A stretch of DNA of 64,000 nucleotides from Linum tenue (Eukaryota; Streptophyta; Magnoliopsida; Malpighiales; Linaceae). Position 1 is the first letter of the stretch; each line of letters starts with the position of its first letter. The notes under the pieces were generated by a model. It had not been told where the DNA came from and ran no database searches. It saw only the letters and a list, made by a program, of their open reading frames with translations. The stretch spans positions 23,696,188-23,760,187 of the forward strand of contig CAMGYJ010000004.1 in assembly GCA_946122785.1 (NCBI GenBank), given 5' to 3'. A program made the translations under genes and the position numbers. Shown here piece by piece: positions 34,701 to 46,249 of the stretch.

Positions 34701-35560
34701 TGATAGACCTCAGGATCTAGGGTGCATTTATTGAGAATGAGGTTAGATCAAGTTGATAGACCACAGGATCTAGGGTGGAATTGGGAATGAGATTATATAA
34801 ATTAGGGATTGATCTAGGGATTTAGAGTTGAGAAACAAGTGGGTAGAGAGTGTAAGGGGGTTCGGCTGAAGACTGTTGGGAGAGAGAGAGAGAGAGAGCT
34901 CGGCTAGGGAGAGGGATGACAGAGAGAGGATTAGGGTTTTGATATTCTTATTAGCATTGTTATTAAAGCCGAGCCGCTTGGCCCGACCGGTAAAACCGCC
35001 ACCCGGTCACAAAACCGGCTCGGAACAGTCTAAAAGCCGCTCAGGTTTTATATAGCGGTTGGCAAGCGGCTGAGGCGGTTAACCGATCGAGCCGCTCGTC
35101 CGGTTTTTGCCATTCAGCTGTTAAATTTAATTAAAAAATTGCAGAAAATTGAAAATTGAAATAAATAAAAAAACGTCGGGCTCTCAAACTGAATCATTAT
35201 TTCCATTTCGCAATTTCGAAGGAAAGATATGAGCTTTGATTAAGAAATGTCCACTATTTATATATACTGATAACGTTTATTAGGTACCGGTTCTCTAACG
35301 GTTTTTAAAAGGTCTATTGCCAGTTGGACCACTAAAGTGCGAGCCGTTCACATTACCGGGTCATGCTCCGGTTCGGTTCTGACAACATTGCTTATTAGGC
35401 TTAACCATAAACCTGACTTACACCGATACTTATACTAATCGACAATTATCCCCTTTACTTCCAAAAATAATAACCTAATCATAATACTCCCTCCCCAACA
35501 ATGGACCAACATAATAATCCGAATAGTAAACCGACAATAATAATAATCATAAAATGTTCA
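34701..35560 (-). repeat. 5' LTR of the nested element, carrying a hAT insertion
   Basis: It matches the 31445-33172 LTR outside the insertions. It also has a short internal duplication: the GATAGACC-CAGGATCTAGGGTG block occurs twice, at 34702 and 34755. The Mutator-like element of the other LTR is absent here (uninterrupted GGATTAGGGTTTTGATATT at 34929), which is that insertion's empty site. Confidence 0.88.
34955..35390. mobile_element. Non-autonomous hAT element in the 5' LTR
   Basis: A 436-bp element with imperfect inverted ends (CATTGTTATTAAAGCCGAGC against CAATGTTGTCAGAACCGAAC) and an exact 8-bp duplication CTTATTAG (34947-34954, 35391-35398). The corresponding position in the other LTR (32991-32998) has a single CTTATTAG and no insert. 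No coding frame. Confidence 0.92.
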
Positions 35561-35585
35561 CGCGGCTAGCAGGCGGCTCTGCTCA

Positions 35586-35834
35586 TTATTCACGCGGTTC
35601 GGAGACGAGTTGTATTCCTTCCGGTATTGGCGGGACGATCACCGCTGGTTGCACCACCGCTTTGTTCATCATGAGCGCGGTGACTTGGTTCATCTTGTTC
35701 TGCATGTCTGCTATGACCTCATTCTGCTTGGCCATTTGTTGATGTACTTTCTTGGCTGTCAGTTTCGGCTCTTCTTCCTCTATGAGTACCGCATTCAGGT
35801 TGCTGATTTCCGCGAACTGTTTTAGATTTGTCAT
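35586..35834 (-). pseudogene. Gypsy gag, N-terminal part
   Basis: The minus-strand frame MTNLKQFAEISNLNAVLIEE, with KVHQQMAKQNEVIADMQNKM downstream, lies between the primer site and the nested insertion. It is the coiled-coil leader of the gag whose C-terminal half resumes at 31444. Confidence 0.65.
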
Positions 35835-35910
35835 TTCTTTGACTACCGTCGCCTCGTCCAGGGTGCTTGAAGTTTGTCCTTTAGTCTTGGCTTATGCTCT
35901 TTCTACTCGC

Positions 35911-35929
35911 GGCCCCACGGTGGGCGCCA
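35911..35929 (-). other. Primer-binding site of the outer gypsy element
   Basis: The minus strand reads TGGCGCCCACCGTGGGGCC directly after the LTR, as in Tat/Athila-type gypsy elements. Confidence 0.85.
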
Positions 35930-35931
35930 AT

Positions 35932-36497
35932 TGTTTGTACCTATCTGAGTGTAGGAGTGAGACACGTGGTTTATGGACGCGAATAAGATAGAGAATGACC
36001 CTCCTTTATACTTAGGATTTTAGAAAGTTACAAGTTGGACGACCAAGAAAACAAAATAGGAGGGAGAGTTCTTAGAGAGAGAAGTTTCTTCCTTTTTCTA
36101 GAGAGAGTCCAAAAAGGTCCTTTTACCCACCGGAATAAATGTTGTATTTATAGGTTACCTTATAGTGGGTGGGTGACATGACATTTATAATAGACAGGGG
36201 GCTAGGCAATGATGAGGCCTATGAGCCACACATGACAGTTTGTCAGTGGAACAATGTCGTTTTGAGTTTCTTGCTCGCGGATCGTATCGCTGCGCGGGCA
36301 ACGTTTCATGTCGTCTCGCGTGTCGCGTTCCTCTGATGGCACTTCTCGCACGGATGATACTCCTCGCACGAGGCGTGTATTCGCGAGTTCTGCTTGAGTG
36401 TTCGTGGTTACTAATAGCAGCATGAGGCCCTGAGCGCGCCTTGTCTTATCTTTTGCGAGGTTACTAGCGCAACTGGGCCCGATCCATGCCCCCAACA
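35932..36497 (-). repeat. 5' LTR of the outer gypsy element
   Basis: On the minus strand it begins TGTTGGGGGCATGGATCGGG and ends TACAAACA next to the primer site. It is about 566 bp and contains a TATAAATAC stretch (minus strand, near 36150) that may be its TATA box. The matching 3' LTR is not in the window. Confidence 0.75.
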
Positions 36498-37324
36498 ATT
36501 AGTGATAACTTACTAGCTATCAACGATTAGCCATTGGTTGTTCAACAATTAACCGTTGAACCATAAACCACTAACTTTTCCGGTTCAACTACTGGTTCAA
36601 CACCCGGTTATATGTTATAGCAATAGAGAACGTTTTCTAACTAACTTGACCATAAAGGATCATAGAACCTTCGACTATCTACCTTCGTGCAGGTCCAAGC
36701 GTTTAACGAAGAGTTAAGCTTCACACTAAAGCTTTCTGAGCACATTCCCTTCGTGCAGGTCCAAGCGTTTAACGAAGAGTTAAGCTTCACACTAAAGCTT
36801 CACACTTTTTTAGTCTCAAACTTCTAATCTACTTGTCTCAAATAACATCTTGTATTAGGTTAAGCATTAGAGAATTCTCACAATACAAATTATGTGATGG
36901 ATATAAAACTCAATTATTAATATCCAATAAAAATCTCAATTGAAACCAATCTCAATTTCCCGGCCTGGTCCAAGCTAGTGCTAAAAGAAAGGAATACAAA
37001 ATCAATAAGATACAAGGGATTGTATCCGGATTCAGGAATACTTCAATATCTTCTGAAACGGGAATACGAGTTTGGTAAGAAAATCATGCCACAAAAAAAC
37101 TATAGCATAAATATCACATATTATCGGAATGGTCACATGAACACAAGTACGAGTACAGTCCTTATTTGGTATATATTTCCAGTACATAAATGAAATAGAT
37201 ACGCAAACAATTGAACTGTACCTATACACGTAGCTTTCCTCGAGTGAAATTTACAGCTCCACGAATACAATCCGTGTTTGGGACTTTGGGTCTGCAGAAC
37301 GGGGGTCACTCTCATTTGCCTTTG
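36498..37324. other. Intergenic region with a 66-bp tandem duplication
   Basis: The unit starting CCTTCGTGCAGGTCCAAGCG occurs at 36682-36747 and again at 36748, nearly identical over about 60 bases. The rest, to the S-acyltransferase stop codon, is intergenic or 3' UTR with no supported gene. Confidence 0.6.
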
Positions 37325-40300
37325 TTAGTGGTTCACAGTGGCAATCTGCTCCAATGGAGGCCAAGCAACATGGTTATCGTCCAAATATCCATGGATGAAG
37401 AAATCGACACAGTTCTTTCTGCAGCCATGACTGTATGGATTCTGAAACTTCCCATCTGGTCCTCGCAGATACCCGTAACGCTTGGCATTTGCTATTTCAT
37501 TCGTGGTAATGTTTCGTGCTATCTGTATAAACAAAAGAGCCATACAAACATTAATACTTGAGGCCAACTTACTCAGCATCGCGAACATGGACAACTGGTT
37601 CCGACAAACTAATTACCTGCAACGCCTGTGCTATGGTTAAAGTCAGAGCAGCAAGCAGAATAAAGCTGTCTAAAACCATAAATGCAATAATCCCAGGATG
37701 TTGGAACACCAGAAACCGAAGCCAGTTTGCATCTACATGAAAAAATTGCAGCGCAGTCCAGACTCCTGTTGGCATTGGCGAAAGAGAGATAAGGGGTGAT
37801 ATGGCTGAAGTTTCACAGAACCGAAGAGAACTTGAGGTGAATAAAAACATAGATAAGTATAAGGAAGCAAGAGCAACTTACTGTAAAGTGTAACAGCACC
37901 ACCGACTAATGACGTCAAGAACCCTAAGACTACGAAAATGAAGAAATCTCGTTTGTTTCTCTGTAAGAGAGAAGCAAAGATATCATCAGAAAATGACAAG
38001 GGCCGATAAGACAGAGAATAAGCTACAATGTTTCATAACATACTATTGAACAGACAATAGGATGCCAAGACTCAGACCTTGCCCACACAATTAGATATCC
38101 ACGGGCAGTGATGGTCAAATTGTTCCACGCAGCGGTTACATGTGGAACAGTGCTTGGATCGAACAGGTCTAATTATCTGAATGGAAGAGTACATAAAAAA
38201 AAAAAAAATAGAACTCAGCCAGGTAGCATCATTATTTTTAAGTACGGGAACTAATTACGATAGGATAGAAAGTTTTTCACTTTCTACTTTAAACTTGCTC
38301 ATCTATCAGACCTTGCATGTTGGACAAAGCTGAGACCAGTCTCCAATCCATACAGAAGAGTTGTTGAAATCAAAATTTAAGAGTGGATCCTGAAAAGGGA
38401 TACAAAAGTAAAAAGCATATCATAGAGGACCAATAATAGTGGCGCCAGAAAATTGATATAGCGATGAATGTGCGCGACAATGAACAGGTAATAGACGACG
38501 AGGGAACTTCAGGATACAGCTTCGTAAACTAAAGTACTACAATAAAGAAAACTAACTTATAAGTGAAAACCAAGCAAGGTCAATGAACTCGAGGAGTTGC
38601 GATACATTTAAGTACCAAACTCATTTTTAGCATCTCCAATCCAGCTCTAAAAAATGCATGTTTGGCCTTTTACGAGCAACAACCCATTCAAACTCGGGAG
38701 CTAAATTTAGAGTTGGGAGTCTTTGGGAGCTAAATTTGGGAGGAAATAAGAGCGGGAAGGCAAATTTGACAGGGGAAAGTGGTGTGTGCAGGTCTGTTCT
38801 TTTTTCTTTTTGATGGGAAGCATCTCTGTTTATTGTGGGAAGGAGTAGTGGAGCCATACGAGCGCACAACATCCCCCAGTGGTGCTCACTTCAGACCTTT
38901 TTTTCCTTTTGTCTGTTTGAGGTGTGTTTGAATGTTTCTCTCATTAAAATAGATGAAAGGGATACTAATCAAATTAATCATAAATAGATAGGTTTTTTCT
39001 CTTAATAACAAGCTACGGTCATAAATTAACAATCACAAAAATGTTTAAAAAGTAACTAACGGTTATTTCTTTGAAGAAAACAATTTACGTCCGAATAAAA
39101 AAAAATTACATCGTAAACTTTGTTTTCAAAAATAATGATTAACTATAAAAAGAAAGTGAAAAACATAAATTAACATGCATATAGATACGGGTTATATTAA
39201 AGATACAAAATAAAATAACAAACCTAAAAAGATAAATTTTAGAGGTTATGGTTTCGAGTACAAACTTGATTTCAAGATGTAAAAGTTGACATTTAGTTCC
39301 CAAGAGGGCTAATTTTGTCCCTTTGTATTTGAGATAGTCTAAACTCTAAAGAACTGAACTAGATGATTTGTTATTTGGGGCACGTTAGGCACTTCGCCCA
39401 TTTTTTCTTAAAAAATGGAAAGGTCCAAAAAAAAATTTCTTACTTTTCATTATCTTTTGGTTCTCAGAAGTTTTAAACTGTATCAATGAAAAAATGTTTT
39501 AAACTGGTCATTCTTCTCCAAAGCACTATAGAAAACAAAGAAGCGTAATAGAACTCTAATCTCAACTCAAGTCAAATTTGACTAGTCTTGTCCAGTTAGA
39601 TACCGAAGTCCATGCTTTGCTAAAAATTTTTCATATCACCCAATAAAATGTCGAAGTACCGGGAAAAAAAAGAGTAGGAAGTGAAGTCCAAAATTTAGTC
39701 AACCAAAAGCTAGAAGTTAGCGAAAGAGAGATATAAAACTAGAAGTCAGAGAAAATGATTTCATAATTTGAAGACGTCATTTGAGAGTACACTTGAATTT
39801 GCTGTTACTTCTCTATTCGCTTTCGAATTTGAGAGGTCCGATAAAATTCGACAAGCTTGCAATTTTTCTTCTTCATAAGAGATGAGTATTTCTTGATTAG
39901 GAGAATAGTGACAAAAATTGGTATCAAAGTCTAGATTAAGGAGAAAATATCTTTTTGACAGTTTTGCCAAAAAAAGACTGATATGGAGTCGGGTTAGACA
40001 AATTGTCAATAAATAGAAGTTGAAAGTTAACTTGACCAAATATTCTACGTATATCTCGTGCCTAAGCTGAGCTAACCGAATTTAGTCCTTCAACCAACTA
40101 TATTAAACAGAGTTTAGTGCCTAGTATGTCCACCCATATAATTGAGTACAATAACAATATTGATTATTAACTCCCCAAAGCATACACTGGGTATACTAGG
40201 TAAATTCTTAACAGCAAGAAAAGAGGAAAAGCAAAATGCAGATCATAAATCCATAGATAGGTTTATCCATCAAAAGACCATTCACTAGAGTAGATTACCT

Positions 40301-43300
40301 CTGTATTAGCATGTTTATCCAAATCCTCCTGTCTTTTGATATAACCAGGATCTTTGCTGCAGGAATATACAAGTCAATAATAAAGTCAGTAATTTCCATG
40401 ATTTCCCAAAACATAAGTACACACGACAGGACAATATCGAAATTTCTATACAGAACCAAGTCAGACTTAGAAGGATGCTGTAGGATTAGCAATTTCCAAC
40501 TGGAAATGCTTTGGTTTTCAACAATGGTATTGTCACAATTTCGTGACATGATTTACCAAAAGAATATGATTGCTATTAAGATCACCTGCAAACCTGGCCA
40601 TGAAATCCCTTAGGACAGTCAACTAAAGGAGCCCTACTGTTACTCTTAACTTGTAACACAAAGGAAGGGGGAGAAATGCAGCTAAGTAAAACCCACACTT
40701 GGTTGAAAGTCCCGAATCCAGATTTACCTACTACAGCGGCGAAACATGATCAGTGCCAGAACAGCTAGAGAGAGTGCAATCATTGCCCAAATCCCAATAG
40801 CAGCTGTTATCTTTGGGAAACTTGGAGCTAGCAATAGAGTAAGGAGGTGATCAGGATTAACAAAGGAATATATCTCCCGAGGAGGCAAAATTCCAAAGCA
40901 AAGATATTATATACCTGCAATGACCGAATTAACGAAAAGAAAGACACAAGTGAGGATCATGGACAACAACAATGGAGCAAATCCAATGTCCCTCATCTTC
41001 CGACCACACAATTTCTTTCCCAAACTATTGCTTTGTGTCAGCAGTGCATTAGACTGCACCAAATCAAACCACTGTTAGTGTCTGCATAATCATTGCAAAT
41101 AAAAGGTGAGTCCTGATGCAATGACACACTAAGAACTAGTCATCCAACTGAGAGGTAGAAACAAAGCCACAGTGAAACTCCTGCATCCATGATCTTGCAT
41201 AATATAACAGACTAAAGCTAGCAGTGCTTCTATTTTTACCTCTTTATATATTTTTTCTACATGTGTCGTCGCCCTATAATTGCATGTTCTCCTGGTCAAG
41301 AAGACAAAAAAAATTCCCTCAAGTCACTAGCAAGGAAGAGAGGTCATGAGAAGAACCCTAGCATAAGGTGATGCTAAGTAAGGAGCATGGATCCAGCTCC
41401 TAACAAAACAGCTATTTGCAATATGTCTGGGTTAAATTCCTAGGAAGCTAATGAAACTTAAAGGTTAAATTGCAAGCATACTTTGTCGCTCGAAATTTTG
41501 AAGGAACAAGAATAATGCCAAGAGAATGCCGAAGAGGATAGCCGACACACTTCAACATAAGACTAACATTCTCGGCAAATTGCATCTAACAACTCAACCC
41601 GATATCTCAGAACTTAGATCCTAACGTGTGCTCAGTGTGAAGTACCACTGATTTTTCCGACTTAATCTTCTGCATATATTGAGAGAAGAAGAATTATACA
41701 AATTACATACAAGGAAATGGGCAACTTGCCGATGACCCTTGTCAGATGCAAGCTCGGCAGGAGTAAATCCGGCCTTATCTTTCACAGCTAGCTCTTTCTT
41801 TGTGCCGGCATGCACAAGTACAGAAGATGCCTCTGCATGCCCTGTTAGTGCAGCCCAATGTAAAGGGGTGCAGCCTGAAAGCATTAGAACAGGACGCTGT
41901 GATCAGGATTTTTAAGTCGGCTCCACAAATACCATTATCTCCGAGTAAAGGTAGATTTGACCCGCAGTAGAAAGGTAATAGATTGATATTAAGGAATTCA
42001 AATTCATGAAATGCTGACTTCTGACCGCACCTTCTTTATCTTGTCTTCCTTGGCTAGCTTCTCGAAAGAGAAGTAATCTGATTGTGTCTACATAGCCCTT
42101 GTATGCAGCCCTTCTCAAAAAATAAAAATAAAAAGAGGTATTAGAGTGTTCTTCCTTAAGCATACATAAAGTTGTCATACAAATATAGTGTTCATATCAT
42201 CCTATAACAAGAAATCGCCAAAGAATCTAATAAGACATATATTACTGGAATGTGTATTGGTTAACAATTAAACTCCAGCAAACAACAATAGCACAAAGAA
42301 AAGTGAGCTGTTTTATCTCAAATGATAAAGGACCAACACCTTAGAGATGATATCCTGAAAAGTATAACCGATAACAAACCAGACCCATGATTTCACATAC
42401 CAATGAAGAGGGCTCCTGCCATCGCTATCGGGTGCATCAAAATCAGCCAGATACTTCGCGACAATGTGATTTAGGAAAGCAGTTTGTCCATATTGAGCAG
42501 CAACATGAACTGCCTGAGCAGACAAATTTACATACAAGCAACAAACGATGAGGCTAGCGTTAACCTGTCCAGGTAGAAGAAAAGGTAACAGACAGCTTGA
42601 ACAAGGAAATTGAAGCTTTTGCTGTCTGACTCTACAAAAGTTCTTGTCGATCACATGCAACAACTCCAAACAGGACAAAAGTTCCAAAATACAGACCTTG
42701 CGAATTGTGAGACATTAAGAATCATAACCATAAGTAAGATTTAACGGGAAGATGAAGCTCCTTGAGAAACTAGTTTTATGTTATTACTCATGAAGAGTGG
42801 CATTATCGAAAACCAGCCAGCAAAGCTAACTCTCACAAAGACATGTTGATCTGAAGCACACATAACGTATATTCTTCAGTGATCAAGATATCTTAGTTTA
42901 ACTAGAACACATAAAACCGATTCGGAGCTGGCAACCTGACCTCCCGCTGACATGGTCACAACTAACCACAATAGCTTTCCCACTGCCAGTACAAGTGAAT
43001 ACTGAATACCATAATAACTTCTAAAGAAGCATACTTGCTAACATATTGCTATAGCCACTGGAAACGTTCTTAAGAAGTACATGCATGGTCTAAGTAGAAG
43101 ACGAAGTGCTTACGCGGTAACCATTCACATCAGCTGCCTCAACCCGAGCTCCACTTTGAATAAGCAAATCTGCTACAGCAATCGAGCCCCTAACTGCTGC
43201 CCAGTGCAAAGCAGTCTGCTGTGAGTTGTCAGCAGCATTGACATCACCCCCATGCTTCACCAACAATACAAAATCCAGCCCTTAGCTCCAATCAAATCAT

Positions 43301-43619
43301 CAAATAAAGCATCCAGCAACAGACAGAAAGGTACCTCGATAATGAACAGAGCAATGTGAGTGAAGTTTCCGAGAGCAGCCCACTGAAGAGGATAGTAGCC
43401 GTTGCCGTCGGGTATGGAGACGGAGGCGCCCTCTTGTTCGACATAGAAGCGCAGTTTCTCGAAATCTCCGTAAGCCGAAGCGGAATGAACATTCACCACG
43501 TTCGACGCTGATGCCGGCGCCGTCCCGTTCGGAGCACCGTGCTGTCTCTCGTTCTGCACCTGCTGTCTAAGGACAGTGGATTCCGTCGGCGATACGACCT
43601 CGATCTCTGAAGAAGCCAT
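37325..43619 (-). CDS. Ankyrin-repeat DHHC protein S-acyltransferase (PAT23/TIP1-like)
   Basis: The enzyme transfers palmitate from acyl-CoA to cysteines of membrane-associated proteins; family members act at Golgi or plasma membrane. Exons by eye, minus strand: 43619-43335, 43254-43114, 42513-42401, 42110-42031, 41874-41711, 41053-40915, 40827-40728, 40356-40299, 38389-38312, 38176-38078, 37960-37882, 37765-37617, 37522-37325. They sum to 1683 nt (560 residues plus stop) with all phases joining. Residues about 45-265 are ankyrin repeats ([48 protein letters not shown]). Two hydrophobic segments follow, then the cysteine-rich domain with [18 protein letters not shown] (catalytic DHHC near residues 405-410), two more hydrophobic segments and the PaCCT-like [15 protein letters not shown] (TTxE motif). 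The short C-terminus is closer to Arabidopsis PAT23 than to the longer TIP1/PAT24. Start is the first conserved ATG. Confidence 0.94.
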
Positions 43620-43903
43620 GGACGTGGATCAAATAATAAAAAAGCCGGCCTGTCACTCCGGCACGATTAGATCAAACAGGGATGATTTTTCTTTCTTTGT
43701 TTCGATGGATGATATTTCGAAGTAACTGCTGCGATTGGAGGTTTAGGGTTTACGCTACGCCCAGAATTGAATGCGTTAACACGGCAGGGCTATAGCTGCT
43801 GGTCTTTGTCAATTCCCAGTTCAGTCTGCAGTCGCTCCCTCTTCTTTCGCGTCTTTCTCGGAAGTGGGGATATTTTGGACTTTTGGTAAGCAGCACTCTC
43901 TAG

Positions 43904-44609
43904 TAGGGATGGCAATGGGTCGGGTTGGGTCGGGTTGGGCCAAACCCAAACCCAAACCCATGGGTTTATCTTTGAAAAAAACCCGGGGTAAAACCCACTG
44001 GGTTTGAAAAACTCAAACCCAACCCAACCCGTTGGGTATCCGCGGGTTCATGGGTACCCACGGGTTTTGTCGTAAAACATTTACAATTACAAGTTCTTAT
44101 CAAAATTAAAGTCAAATATCAATCTCTCAATACAAATTATCCATATATAAAACACCATTCTAGAAAATTCAAGCAAATCACAAATTAACTATACAAATTG
44201 TTCAACACCAATCTAGAAAACTCAAGAAAATTGAAGCAAATCACAAACAAATTATCCATAAATAACATGTTTAATTGAAAGCTTCTTTCTTTCAATTAAG
44301 TTTCTTTACTCTCCACTCCATAACATCAACTTCATTCTACACAATTAAAAAGAAAAAATTAGACATGTCTCCACAAATATAAATAAGATTAGTTGTTTAG
44401 AATATTAAATATACCGAAAAAATTAATTATATGGATGGGCGGGTACCCACGGGCCGGGTTTACCTAAACCCAAACCCAACCCAACCCGGTGAATAGTGAA
44501 CGGGTTTAAACCCAAACCCGGCCCAAAACCCGTCAACACGGATTTTACCCGCGTTGACCGGGTTGGGTCGGGTGGGTACCCATGGGTTCGGGTTTTGTTG
44601 CCATCCCTA
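43904..44609. mobile_element. Non-autonomous hAT element upstream of the S-acyltransferase
   Basis: A 706-bp element with ends TAGGGATGGCAA / TTGCCATCCCTA and an exact 8-bp duplication CTCTCTAG (43896-43903, 44610-44617). The subterminal regions are packed with GGGTTGGGTCGGG and GGGTACCCACGGG words in inverted arrangement. It lies about 290 bases upstream of the gene's ATG, so it may sit in or beside the promoter. No coding frame. Confidence 0.95.
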
Positions 44610-44868
44610 CTCTCTAGCAGCCCTCGGAACAACATCCAAGCTGCCAATCACGGCTTCCAGCTGCTGTCTGTATCGCCGCAATTTTTATTTCTTTTATTGA
44701 AACCTGTTATGAACAATTAGATAAATAAAAACTAGAGGATAAAAAAAAACTGAATCTGTTGTCTACACCTGTTATAATAGCTGAAAGCCAAAAACCCAAT
44801 CACCATTTCAAATTTCCGAGACTCAAAGGGTTTTGCGGGAGGGTAAATTTGGTAGGCGGCATTTTTGG

Positions 44869-46203
44869 TAGGGTGGACAATGGGAAACGGATATTTGGGT
44901 ATATCCATACCCGTCCTGTTTTTTAAGGGTTACGGGTACTCAAATACCCGTAATATTTTTTACGGGATGAGACTTTGGATCTAAAATTTCTACAACCGGT
45001 ACCCACAGGTTACCCGTTAATATCCATTTGGGTCATACGGGTACCCGGAATACCCGTTTGTGTCACTTCTTTTTTTTTTTTTTTTACTCTACTTCGTCTG
45101 CAATAGTGTGTGCAGTACAGTTTTGGTTCATTAGTGAGAATGGAAAGAATTAATCTGCTGATTAGATGGCTGCTTTCCACTAATTAATAACCTGACAAGC
45201 ATAATAATTAATGTTCTTTTCCCCTGTTAAATTCTGAACTTCTATTTGACGCCCTAAATATTTAAATTTATCGCCCTAAGCCCTACTAAATATACCCTTT
45301 TGCCCCTTGCCCCCAACTTGACGCAAAATCCACCCTCTCCTTCCACGGCCTCTATAGCCGACGCCGACCAATCCACCCCAACCAACCACCATCCCCTTCT
45401 CCAGATTCAATTGTCACCGCCGACCATGTCCATTTCCCAAATGCATTTCCATTTCCCTTTGTGTGCATCTCCATCAAATCATTTTCATAAATAAAAGTCA
45501 AATAAAGGGAAAAGAAGGAAGCCGAAGGAGATGCAGAGAGGGAGGGAGCTCCCGCCGGATGTCGGCCGCCACTGCATGGAAGAGAATCAGGCAAGCTTCC
45601 CGATCTTTTTTTTTTTTTTTTTTGCTAAGGACGAAATTCTAGGGAGGACGACAGAGGTGGTTTCCTGGTGCATTCGTCCGACAACGACGACCGTAGCTCG
45701 GTGACAATGATGATGTCAGAGTAGCAGCGGCGGTGGGTAGTAGAATTCACCGCAGCATGAAAATTCGGCGGCGGGATTCAGTGGTTCATTTGGGGTTTAG
45801 GTTACAACTTTGGCTTAGGGGCAAATGCGGCCATTTTTAAAATTTAGGGCGATAAATTTAAATAGTTAGGGCGTCAATTAGTAACTCCCGTTAAATTTTG
45901 GGATTGGTTTTGTATGAAAAGGAAATTGTTTTGACTGTTTATGTAATGGAAGATTGGATTAGTGTATGCGGCAGAGAGGTAGAATAGAAGGAAGGCTTTT
46001 TTATTTTATTATTATTTTGGTGTATTCTGTTTCTTAATTCACTAAACAAGTTTGGATGATTTATTTTTTTAATTATGAGTACCCGCGGGTACCCGTTAGC
46101 CCGTATGAGTTTGGGACATGGGATATAGTTTACTCTCCAAATGGGATTGGGTACCCATTTTAAACGGGACGGGTACCCAATCCCATCCAGTTGCCCACCC
46201 CTA
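44869..46203. mobile_element. Non-autonomous hAT element containing another element
   Basis: The ends are TAGGGTGGACAA / TTGCCCACCCCTA, with an exact 8-bp duplication ATTTTTGG (44861-44868, 46204-46211). Subterminal GGGTACCCG words match those of the 43904 element. Without the nested 656-bp insertion and its duplication it is about 670 bp, close to its neighbour's size. Confidence 0.92.
45234..45889. mobile_element. Second TIR element nested in the hAT element
   Basis: A 656-bp insertion with inverted ends of about 45 bp (shared core GACGCCCTAA-TATTTAAATTTATCGCCCTAA, given here as two blocks) and an 8-bp direct repeat GTTAAATT on both sides (45226-45233, 45890-45897). The outermost bases of the inverted repeat are diverged. 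The 8-bp duplication suggests hAT. Short frames inside are not convincing genes. Confidence 0.8.
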
Positions 46204-46249
46204 ATTTTTGGCTGACAGTGAAAAAAGCTGGCCGCCTTGCCCTTATGCT

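Larger units (their letters stand above)
31445..35560 (-). mobile_element. Non-autonomous LTR retrotransposon inserted in gypsy gag
   Basis: On the minus strand this has a 5' LTR (34701-35560), primer site TGGTATTAGAGCC (34685-34697), a gag-only interior (33173-34684), polypurine tract AAGGGGAAAGGGATAA (about 33172-33190) and a 3' LTR (31445-33172). LTR ends are TGA...ATCA. No pol is present. Both LTRs are themselves interrupted (Mutator-like element in the 3' LTR, hAT element in the 5' LTR). The LTRs are about 390-416 bp without the insertions. A matching 5-bp target duplication is not seen, so the right junction may have been rearranged. Confidence 0.85.
27290..36497 (-). mobile_element. 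Truncated Ty3/gypsy element (minus strand), split by a nested insertion
   Basis: Reading the minus strand: 5' LTR, primer-binding site, gag, protease, reverse transcriptase, RNase H, and integrase, which is cut off at about 27290. The primer site TGGCGCCCACCGTGGGGCC and the domain order fit a non-chromovirus gypsy lineage. Gag is split by the 31445-35560 insertion. The element also has stops, frameshifts and an 83-bp tandem duplication, so it is not functional. The 3' LTR is not in the window. Confidence 0.85.

Noticed and set aside
38627..38872. 81-codon minus-strand ORF between exons 8 and 9 of the S-acyltransferase
   Set aside because: It lies in the 1.9-kb intron, has no match to the family and does not join in frame. 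The adjacent GCATCTCCAATCC word suggested a MITE, but I could not find its other end.
45300..45594. Proline-rich ORFs at 45.3-45.6 kb
   Set aside because: They lie within the nested TIR element, lack family resemblance and overlap on both strands.
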